Positions 57,807 to 64,000 of a stretch of 64,000 bases of DNA are shown here, piece after piece (within the stretch, counting starts at the first letter, position 1; each line of letters begins with the position of its first letter). The notes below the pieces were generated by a model. The model was not told where the DNA came from, searched no databases, and was given only the letters and a program-made list of their open reading frames with translations. The stretch spans positions 1-64,000 of the forward strand of contig JADKEA010000005.1 in assembly GCA_016718275.1 (NCBI GenBank). Reading direction: 5' to 3'. Made by a program: the position numbers and the translations under genes. This DNA comes from Candidatus Villigracilis affinis. Its GTDB lineage: Bacteria; Chloroflexota; Anaerolineae; Anaerolineales; Villigracilaceae.

Positions 57807-58961
57807 ATGATTTATCTCGATTATGCCGCCACAACCCCCGTTGACTCGCGTGTCTTGGATGCGATGCTGCCGTTTTTCCGCGAAACCTATGGAAATCCGT
57901 CTTCCGTCCATCGCTTTGGGCAAAAAGCTGAGACCGCCATCGAAGAAGCCCGCGAAAAGGTGGCGTCTGTTTTGCACTGCCGCGCCGATGAGATCATCTT
58001 CACCTCCTGCGGCTCCGAATCTGATAACCTTGCGCTTCGCGGCGCCGCCATGGCAAGGCGTAGCACCTCAGGCCAGAAATGGATTTTGACCTCCAAAACC
58101 GAGCACCATGCCGTCAGTAAAACTGCCGAACAACTTGAAAAGGAATATGGATTTCTGCTCGAATGGCTGGATGTGAACGAATTCGGCGGCGTTTCGTCAG
58201 AGGCACTTTCCAAGGCAGTTTGCAACGATACGGCACTGGCTTCAGTGATGTACGCGAACAACGAGATTGGCACGATCAACCCCATCGCTGAATTGGCGGG
58301 CATTGCCAGATCAAATAATATCCTCTTTCACACAGATGCCGTGCAGGCCGCAGCGTATTTGGATGTCAACACCCAGACCCTCGGCGTGGATTTGATGTCA
58401 CTTGGTGGACATAAATTTTATGGGCCGAAAGGCGTCGGCGCGCTTTACGTCCGCAAGGGGACGAAACTTCTCCCGCACATGACGGGCGGGGGGCAGGAAT
58501 ACAGCCTGCGCGCAGGAACTCAGAACGTGCCCTACATTGTCGGCTTTGCCGAAGCGCTCAGCCTCGCTGCCGAAGAACGCGAATCGCGTACGGCTCACGT
58601 CAAACCCTTGCGTGACCATATCATTGGCACAGTCCTTGAAGTAATTCCCGAATCGCAATTAACAGGTCATCCAACCAACCGCCTGCCCAATCACGCCTCC
58701 TTCGTCTTCAAAGATGTGGATGGTAATCTGCTTTTGCAAATGCTCGACTCAGCGGGGTTTGCCTGCTCCTCAGGCTCTGCCTGCAAAACAGGCAACCCCG
58801 AACCCAGCGAAGTCATCACTGCCCTCGGCCACTCACGAGACTGGGCACTCGGCTCCCTGCGCATCACATTAGGAGTCGATTCCACATCTGAACAGGTTGA
58901 TTCTTTTGTGAAAGAATTGCCTGGGTTGGTTGAAAAAGCCAGAAAGTTAAACCAGAGATAA
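57807..58961 (+). CDS. Cysteine desulfurase, NifS/IscS-like
   Basis: A PLP enzyme that takes sulfur from cysteine for Fe-S clusters, thiolated tRNA or, in some cases, selenium handling. The 384-residue protein starts MIYLDYAATTPVDSRVLDAM. It has the PLP lysine in SLGGHKFYGPKGVGAL (about 203), HTDAVQAAA, and the persulfide Cys in GFACSSGSACKTG (about 325), the longer loop of the NifS/IscS class. I use the ATG at 57807; an upstream frame to 57750 runs through the promoter. No iscU or other cluster genes adjoin. Confidence 0.93.
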   Translation: MIYLDYAATTPVDSRVLDAMLPFFRETYGNPSSVHRFGQKAETAIEEAREKVASVLHCRADEIIFTSCGSESDNLALRGAAMARRSTSGQKWILTSKTEHHAVSKTAEQLEKEYGFLLEWLDVNEFGGVSSEALSKAVCNDTALASVMYANNEIGTINPIAELAGIARSNNILFHTDAVQAAAYLDVNTQTLGVDLMSLGGHKFYGPKGVGALYVRKGTKLLPHMTGGGQEYSLRAGTQNVPYIVGFAEALSLAAEERESRTAHVKPLRDHIIGTVLEVIPESQLTGHPTNRLPNHASFVFKDVDGNLLLQMLDSAGFACSSGSACKTGNPEPSEVITALGHSRDWALGSLRITLGVDSTSEQVDSFVKELPGLVEKARKLNQR

Positions 58962-59067
58962 ACGGGGATGAACAAAGATGGACCTACTGTGAAAACACAA
59001 CTTCGCCGTCTTTCCAATCTCTGTCCTCGAACCCCTAAAATATCTCTGTTTATCTCCGTTCATCAAG
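58950..59067 (+). repeat. Intergenic inverted word-repeat element
   Basis: AGAGATAAACGGGGATGAAC at the left is roughly complementary to ATCTCTGTTTATCTCCGTTC at the right, across about 70 bases. Repeated GATAAAC/GATGAAC words make up both arms. It separates the cysteine desulfurase from the baseplate-J-like gene. Confidence 0.55.
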
Positions 59068-59074
59068 GTTATTT

Positions 59075-60565
59075 TTGAAAACCCAAATCATCACCCTCGA
59101 ATCACACGATGACCTCATCTCCGTCCGCGATAAATTATCGTGGGCGAAAACGCCGCGCATTTTGCTGGTCTGGCCGAAATACGCGAAGGTCACGCTGCGT
59201 ATTCTCGATCTCAAAGTTTTGCAACGCCACGCCGATTCACTCGGCGCGCAATTGGGATTGGTTACACGGCGGGCCAAAGTGCGGCGCGATGCCGAATCGC
59301 TGGGGATTCCCGTCTTTGCCTCGACGACGACCGCTCAACGCGAACTGTGGCCTGATCCTGTTCCGAGGAGCATGCGCACCCCGAAACCTCCGCGCCGCGA
59401 CCTGAGAAGAATCCGCGATGAGGTGTATGCAAAAGAACCTGCCTGGCGAACATCCCTGCTCGGGCGCGTGCTCACTTTCACAGTGGGAGTCATAGCCTTC
59501 GTAACCGTAGCAGGCCTCTTCGTCCCGCGAGCCGCGTTGACTTTATATCCCGAGACCCAGGTTCAATCCATCATTATTCCTGTTGCGGCAAGTGAATCAG
59601 CCGATTCCATTTCGCTTGCTGGCGCAGTCCCCGCGTTGATTGTATCCGTGACTGAACAGGCGGAGCAATCGCTTGCCATTGCCAGTGAAATTTCCGTGCC
59701 GAAAGCGAAGGCGAAAGGCGTTGTGCAGATCACGAATTTGAGTCAGAACGAGTTGAGCATCCCTGCAGGGACAGTGGTTACGACCGCTTCTGAAGTGCCT
59801 GTAAAATTTGTGACCCTCGAAGACGCCACCCTCACGGCAGGCATTGATGAAGTTGTGGAGATTCCCATCGAGGCACAGCAGGCGGGTACAGATGGCAATG
59901 TGCCGAACGATGCAGTGATCGTGGTGGAAGGCCCGCTTGGCCTGACCGTTTCGGTGACCAACCCCGAAGCCATCACGGGCGGCGTGATCTCGCAGGTGAC
60001 GGGCGCTAACGACGATGACCGTGCGAGATTACGTGAGGTGGTGCTAGAAAATCTGCGCCGCATGGCTGAGGCCGAGTTGCGTTCACAGATCGGCCCTGCT
60101 GATGTCTTGTTGGTCGATACGCTTGAGGTCAAACAGATTTTGAACGAGACCTTCGACCCGCCCGCAGGCCAGCCAGGAAAAACGCTGGTCCTGAACATGC
60201 AGGTTGAATTTTCTGCGCGCTACGTTTCAGATGATGCCATGAAGGAACTTTCACTGGCCACGCTCAATGCGGCAGGGCAGGATGGATTTGTTTCCACATC
60301 AACACCTGATTACAAAGTGATCACCGATCCCTCCACCGATAATTCGGGCATCAGCCATTTCGAGTTGATGGTCACACGCACGCTGTTGCGCGAAGTGGAT
60401 GAGATGCGTGTCTTCTCCATCGTGCGTGGAGGCAAACCAGACCTGATGAAAGCCGAACTGGCTTCGACCTTGTCCTTGCGCCAATCGCCCGATATTTTGC
60501 TTACTCCCTCCTGGTGGCCGTGGATGCCGCTGATTCCGTTCAATATTTCGGTGGAGATGAAATGA
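59075..60565 (+). CDS. Baseplate-J-like membrane protein
   Basis: A 496-residue protein. A cytosolic N-terminal domain (about 1-80) has ILLVWPKYAKVTLRILDLKV and a Rossmann-like pattern. A basic linker and one membrane helix (about 130-155) follow, then an external beta-rich domain with VVQITNLSQNELSIPAGTVV and IEAQQAGTDGNVPNDAVIVV. That second part is the pattern of baseplate J/gp47-type domains. I see no other phage gene here, so it looks like a chromosomal relative of unknown role. The start is TTG at 59075 behind AAGG; there is no ATG before the conserved start of the domain. It is followed by ruvX. Confidence 0.7.
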   Translation: MKTQIITLESHDDLISVRDKLSWAKTPRILLVWPKYAKVTLRILDLKVLQRHADSLGAQLGLVTRRAKVRRDAESLGIPVFASTTTAQRELWPDPVPRSMRTPKPPRRDLRRIRDEVYAKEPAWRTSLLGRVLTFTVGVIAFVTVAGLFVPRAALTLYPETQVQSIIIPVAASESADSISLAGAVPALIVSVTEQAEQSLAIASEISVPKAKAKGVVQITNLSQNELSIPAGTVVTTASEVPVKFVTLEDATLTAGIDEVVEIPIEAQQAGTDGNVPNDAVIVVEGPLGLTVSVTNPEAITGGVISQVTGANDDDRARLREVVLENLRRMAEAELRSQIGPADVLLVDTLEVKQILNETFDPPAGQPGKTLVLNMQVEFSARYVSDDAMKELSLATLNAAGQDGFVSTSTPDYKVITDPSTDNSGISHFELMVTRTLLREVDEMRVFSIVRGGKPDLMKAELASTLSLRQSPDILLTPSWWPWMPLIPFNISVEMK

Positions 60566-60602
60566 TCACGAAACAGTGCATCGCGACTAGCCCTCAACGC
60601 CT

Positions 60603-61028
60603 ATGAGAATCCTCGCAGTTGACCACGGTGAAAAACGGATCGGCCTCGCCCTGAGCGACCCGACCGCAACCATTGCCAGCCCTTTGAAAGTCGTTGCACA
60701 TGTTTCGCGCATGATCGATGCCGCACAGGTTGCGGAGATCGCCGCGCAAAACGAAGTCAGGCTGATCGTCATCGGCCAGTCTTATGATGAGGACGGCAAT
60801 CCCAACCCGGCAGGACGCCGTGCTGGCCGTTTCGCCGATGAACTCAGAAAACAAACTGAACTCCCCATCGAAATGTGGGACGAATCTTTTAGCACTCAGG
60901 ATGCCCGCGCCGCCCGCATCGAACTTGGCCTATCCCGAAAAAGACGCGGCGGCCATCAGGATGAATTTGCGGCAGTGGCCATCCTGCAATCCTATCTTGA
61001 AGCCAAACGGGGAAATGGAAATCCGTAA
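60603..61028 (+). CDS. ruvX: Putative Holliday junction resolvase RuvX/YqgF
   Basis: A 141-residue RNase H-fold protein that in bacteria takes part in pre-16S rRNA processing and possibly Holliday-junction cleavage. Family motifs: MRILAVDHGEKRIGLALSD at the start (catalytic Asp in AVDHGE), LIVIGQSYDEDGNPNPAGRR (in place of the usual LPLNMDGSxGP), IEMWDESFSTQDA with its catalytic Asp/Glu, and HQDEFAAVAILQSYLE with the last acidic residue. It overlaps mltG in TAATG. Confidence 0.93.
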   Translation: MRILAVDHGEKRIGLALSDPTATIASPLKVVAHVSRMIDAAQVAEIAAQNEVRLIVIGQSYDEDGNPNPAGRRAGRFADELRKQTELPIEMWDESFSTQDARAARIELGLSRKRRGGHQDEFAAVAILQSYLEAKRGNGNP

Positions 61029-62191
61029 TGAGTGACAGTCAAATCGTAAATCGAAGATCGAGAAACCCAAATCTTCTACACCGTTATCAACTTCATATCA
61101 TTCTTGCGGTTGTCGTTTTTTGTTCACTGACCTGTCTCTACTTTGCGCTAGGCTACGCCCCCGCGCGCGCCTCGCTGTTGTACGGTCCGCCTGCCAACGC
61201 GCTTTCCATTTCGGACCGCATCGAATATTCCGCGCGCCTGCTTGCGTATGGAGATACGCTCAAGTCACCGTACGACCCGAACGGTTTCGAGCAATCCTTT
61301 TTCGTTGAGCAGGGCGAACTCGTTATTTCGATCGCCAACAGGCTTGAGGAGGCAGGTCTCATTTCGAATGCGCAGGCCTTTTATGATTACGCCGTATATG
61401 CAGGCATTGACCTGACGATTCAATCGGGCGAATACACCCTCAGCCCCGCGCTTTCCATCATCGACATCGCCCGCGCCCTGCAGAAATTTTCTCCTTCTGA
61501 TGCGACCCTTGTGATTCTCCCTGGCTGGCGGATGGAAGAAATTGCCGCATCCATCCCGACCTCAGGCCTGGAATTTTCATCCGAAGCATTTCTCGCCCTT
61601 GCGCAGACTCCGCCCGCCGCACTTGAATTTGTCCCCTCATCCTCCAGCATGGAAGGATTCTTCTTCCCCGATTTATATACCCTGCCACGCTCTACAACTC
61701 CCGAGCAATTGTTGGATGTCATCGCGCGGAATTTCGCCCAGCACCTCACCGAAGAATTGCGGACAGGTTTTGCCAATCAGGGACTCGATATTTATCAGGC
61801 CGTGACCCTCGCCTCCATCGTCGAACGTGAAGCCATTCATCACGAAGAAGCCCCGCTGATCGCTTCGGTGTACCTGAACCGCCTCGCCATTGGCATGAAA
61901 CTCGACGCTGACCCAACCGTCCAATATGCGGTGGGATACAACTCTTTTCAAGGAACCTGGTGGACCAATCCACTCAGTGCCGCCGATGTGGATTTTGACT
62001 CCCCGTTCAATACCTACATTTACACAGGTCTGCCGCCCACGCCGATCTCTAACCCCAGCCTTGAAGCATTGTATGCGGTGGCTTACCCGCAGGCATCCAC
62101 GTATTATTACTTCCGCGCCGCATGTGACAATTCAGGTTATCACGTCTTCGCAACCACGCTCGAAGAGCAAGTTGCAAATGGATGTCCGTAA
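61028..62191 (+). CDS. mltG: Endolytic transglycosylase MltG
   Basis: MltG cuts nascent peptidoglycan strands at the membrane. The 387-residue protein has an N-terminal membrane helix (about 23-45), a LysM-like segment (about 90-140, GELVISIANRLEEAGLI), and the YceG catalytic domain. Key segments are MEGFFFPDLYTLPRSTTPEQ, VTLASIVEREAIHHEEAPLI with the catalytic Glu, VYLNRLAIGMKLDADPTVQY and TGLPPTPISNPSLEAL. The ruvX-mltG pair is common in bacteria. The first 20 residues are encoded by a low-complexity AAATCG-rich stretch. Confidence 0.95.
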   Translation: MSDSQIVNRRSRNPNLLHRYQLHIILAVVVFCSLTCLYFALGYAPARASLLYGPPANALSISDRIEYSARLLAYGDTLKSPYDPNGFEQSFFVEQGELVISIANRLEEAGLISNAQAFYDYAVYAGIDLTIQSGEYTLSPALSIIDIARALQKFSPSDATLVILPGWRMEEIAASIPTSGLEFSSEAFLALAQTPPAALEFVPSSSSMEGFFFPDLYTLPRSTTPEQLLDVIARNFAQHLTEELRTGFANQGLDIYQAVTLASIVEREAIHHEEAPLIASVYLNRLAIGMKLDADPTVQYAVGYNSFQGTWWTNPLSAADVDFDSPFNTYIYTGLPPTPISNPSLEALYAVAYPQASTYYYFRAACDNSGYHVFATTLEEQVANGCP

Positions 62192-62195
62192 AATA

Positions 62196-62231
62196 GCCGC
62201 GAATTTCGCTTCCATTCGTGAAATTCGCGGC
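62196..62231. terminator. Hairpin between mltG and the convergent glycosidase gene
   Basis: GCCGCGAATTTC and its perfect 12-bp complement flank a 12-nt loop between stops at 62191 and 62239. On the minus strand TATTTT follows; on the plus strand A-rich sequence follows, so it terminates the minus gene better. Confidence 0.6.
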
Positions 62232-62238
62232 AAAAATT

Positions 62239-63399
62239 TTACTTTTTGAAAGGCAGCTTCAAATAGGCATCCCAGTGGGAGAGAGCAAGTTTGTCACAAC
62301 CGTCACTGCGCTGCAACCCTGTGTAAACCCAAATGGTCGCCAGTTCGCGCACATCCGCAGGCATTTCAGCGATCAGCTTGTCATAGTCAATACCTGTAAA
62401 AGCGACAGTGAATTCGAACTGATTTTCAATTGCGTTCTGCATCAGAAAATCAACCCAGCGCGCCTGATACTCTTCGCTGAACTTGTAGTCCTTGCCATAG
62501 GCCGAAAAATCATAGGAGGGCGCGCCTGATTCGGTAATGCCAATCGGCTTTCCAAAAGCCAGTGCAGGTGCAAAGAAATTCTCGGGGATCGGGTCAACTT
62601 TGCCGCTTTCATACATCCAGCCGTAGGGATAGGCGCTTAATCCGAGCATGTCCAAATAAGGCAGCAGTGTTTCGATCTCGCTTTTTTGTGTGGCCTGATC
62701 GCCGCCATCCAATCCGCTCATATGGCTGATCGTGAATGTGGCGAAGATAGGCAGGTCGGGGTATTCCGCTTTCAAATTCTCGTAAACAAATTTGTGCAAT
62801 TGCTTGTAAGCCTCCCAACTCTCAGGCGCGTTGACCTGTGCCACGTTCGCTTCGATGCCAATCGCCAGATAATCAGGTTGAAAATATTCCACCACGCGGC
62901 GTGCGTAATTCAAGTAAGCCGTTTTCACATCCGCATGGTCGAGCGAATAACCATCCCAAGGTTTTGGCAGCGGCTGGTTATCTGACTCTCCCCAATACGA
63001 CGCCAATTTGGAACGGGTCATATCAAGCGGCGTGATCGAAACCAACAGAGTGTGCTCCGCGGGAATCGCACCTCGTATTGATCCCCAACTATTCATCAAT
63101 CCATCAGGCAGGGGAGAATCGGTCAGCGCTTCGGGCCACGGAACACCGCCATCAAAATGCAGGGCGGTCATATCGCCGTAGGTGTTCACGAAGTTGTTCA
63201 TGCGGGTGATGCCTGCCAGAGTCGCTTCGGGAGGCCAGCGCGTAAAGCCCATGTGAAATGGACGAGATTCCGCTTCCAACGTAACGGTGGGGCTGGTCGC
63301 TGCACAAGCGGGTGTCGGCACCACTGACGCAGTGGATTCTCCGCAGGCTAGCGTTGATATTAACAGCAGAATCAATGCAAGAAAGCTTTTTATTTTCAT
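62239..63399 (-). CDS. Glycoside-hydrolase-like lipoprotein (TIM barrel)
   Basis: A 386-residue exported protein. A lipoprotein signal ends in STLACGES. The domain resembles a (beta/alpha)8 glycosidase, for example of the GH53/GH39-like clans. Strands are suggested at MGFTRWPPEAT, DYLAIGIEANVAQV (possible acid/base Glu), FATFTISHMSG, MLGLSAYPYGWMYESG and GKPIGITESGAPSYDF, where the Glu of TESG would be the nucleophile. I use the ATG at 63399. It starts 1 base after the stop of an upstream paralogue (63401-64000). Substrate unknown. Confidence 0.72.
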   Translation of the reverse strand: MKIKSFLALILLLISTLACGESTASVVPTPACAATSPTVTLEAESRPFHMGFTRWPPEATLAGITRMNNFVNTYGDMTALHFDGGVPWPEALTDSPLPDGLMNSWGSIRGAIPAEHTLLVSITPLDMTRSKLASYWGESDNQPLPKPWDGYSLDHADVKTAYLNYARRVVEYFQPDYLAIGIEANVAQVNAPESWEAYKQLHKFVYENLKAEYPDLPIFATFTISHMSGLDGGDQATQKSEIETLLPYLDMLGLSAYPYGWMYESGKVDPIPENFFAPALAFGKPIGITESGAPSYDFSAYGKDYKFSEEYQARWVDFLMQNAIENQFEFTVAFTGIDYDKLIAEMPADVRELATIWVYTGLQRSDGCDKLALSHWDAYLKLPFKK

Positions 63400-63400
63400 G

Positions 63401-64000
63401 TTATTTATTCTTCCGAAATGAATCCCACACCTCAAGCGCAGATTTGGCTGTGCCGTTATATTCACGCAGGCCGACAGAGCCGAACATGCCAAGGGTAGTG
63501 ATATCATCATCACCGAGTCCCTGCTGTTTCATCATTTTGGCGTAGGAATCAAGGTTGAAATCGTTGAAGAGAAGATAGATCCAAAAGCTCAAACGGCTCC
63601 CGATCTGGGTGTGGATGGCATTTAGATAATCCACCTGGCTTTGTTGGTCGCCGTGAAACGGACCTGTGTCAGTGCTGATAAAGCCTCCTTCGGCAACAGC
63701 GAGCGGCTTATCGGTCCGCGTGAGAAGCGGGGTGTAATAGTCCGCTGGAATTTGAGAACCATCCTCAAAGGCAATAAACGGATACGACGAGATGACCCAC
63801 AAATCCAGTCTCGGTTCGAAGATTTCAACCTGATCCCAATTGGTGACGAATTTCTGGCGGCCGATCTCTTCGGGTTGTGGAAATACGTTATTCAAGTCTT
63901 CCCATTGAAATGTGACGAAAATTTGCATCTCAGGCGCTTCGGCTTTGACCGCGTCATAAACCTCGTTGTAAAGGCTGACGAAGTTCAGCGCATCTTCGGG
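63401..64000 (-). CDS. Glycoside-hydrolase-like protein, partial, paralogue of next gene
   Basis: The frame is open to the window edge and continues beyond it, giving at least the last 199 residues. It matches the C-terminal half of the gene at 62239: FVSLYNEVYDAVKAEAPEMQ, then IFVTFQWEDLNNVF, LDLWVISSYPFIAFEDG, KPLAVAEGGFISTDTG and FWIYLLFNDFN. These are the same barrel strands, and the Glu in VAEGG lies in the position of TESG in the paralogue. Its start is not in the window. It is 1 base upstream of the downstream paralogue's ATG, so the pair is likely translationally coupled. Confidence 0.7.
   Translation of the reverse strand, partial: PEDALNFVSLYNEVYDAVKAEAPEMQIFVTFQWEDLNNVFPQPEEIGRQKFVTNWDQVEIFEPRLDLWVISSYPFIAFEDGSQIPADYYTPLLTRTDKPLAVAEGGFISTDTGPFHGDQQSQVDYLNAIHTQIGSRLSFWIYLLFNDFNLDSYAKMMKQQGLGDDDITTLGMFGSVGLREYNGTAKSALEVWDSFRKNK

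Noticed and set aside
1..64000. tRNA, rRNA, insertion sequences, integrases or att sites
   Set aside because: No T-loop with matching acceptor stem, rRNA core, transposase motif or integrase was recognised. A short TTCGAATCC in the SRP RNA gene is not part of a tRNA.

Overview
The window looks like chromosomal DNA of a Chloroflexota bacterium, most likely class Anaerolineae. This is inferred from protein style and gene neighbourhoods, not from a marker gene. Pointers are the two-subunit glycine decarboxylase (gcvPA/gcvPB), many GAF and receiver sensor proteins, lipoproteins and Thr/Pro-rich membrane-anchored proteins, a DWLSGL-rich TPR protein, and a ruvX-mltG pair behind a baseplate-J-like membrane protein. 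No rRNA, tRNA, insertion sequence, prophage or CRISPR array was found. Genes are dense, often ATGA-overlapped, and most operons end in clear intrinsic terminators.

Layout. 1-500: AT-rich decayed gene. 516-9200 (mostly minus): glmS, small membrane proteins, a VOC protein, a plus-strand serine hydrolase lipoprotein, a DUF1786 protein, a ferritin-like/VIT protein and a methyltransferase. 9215-12880 (minus): gcvH-gcvPA-gcvPB behind a tandem glycine riboswitch with promoter and terminator; gcvT is absent. 12945-16871 (minus): membrane proteins, the SRP RNA gene, and a receiver-PAS-HD-GYP protein with a companion receiver. 17080-20369: a membrane protein, an SRPBCC-PDZ-DinB fusion, an SDR enzyme and a zinc-ribbon protein. 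20537-30633 (plus): one long operon in which a MacB-like ABC exporter is interleaved with two GAF sensor kinases and a stand-alone receiver. 30700-33644: three tandem GEMM-I (c-di-GMP-I class) riboswitches, two hairpins, then an MBOAT acetyltransferase and an AlgJ/AlgX-like protein, i.e. a cyclic-dinucleotide-controlled exopolysaccharide O-acetylation module. 33714-41963 (plus): ruvB, DUF2905, membrane/DKNYY proteins, queA, a type 5 uracil-DNA glycosylase, two alpha/beta hydrolases, a peroxiredoxin-like gene with an in-frame TGA at the active-site cysteine (probable selenoprotein), and an S51-like protein with a CysRS-like tail. 42051-49991: DUF2202, persulfide dioxygenase-rhodanese, pyrimidine-nucleoside phosphorylase and a 1343-residue repeat protein. 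50033-57728: ndk (apparently frameshifted), rsfS with a probable CTG start, thpR, a receiver, DUF1684, an ECF sigma/anti-sigma pair, a phosphohexomutase, and membrane proteins. 57807-64000: cysteine desulfurase, baseplate-J-like protein, ruvX, mltG, and two tandem glycoside-hydrolase-like proteins, the last cut by the window edge.

The most interesting observations are the triple GEMM array whose middle copy carries the G-to-A change linked to 3',3'-cGAMP recognition, the probable UxxC selenoprotein with a SECIS-like hairpin, the oversized word-repeat hairpin inside the second glycine aptamer, and the exporter/sensor-kinase operon. All RNA and family calls were made by eye, so alignments and structure searches named under each finding would be decisive.
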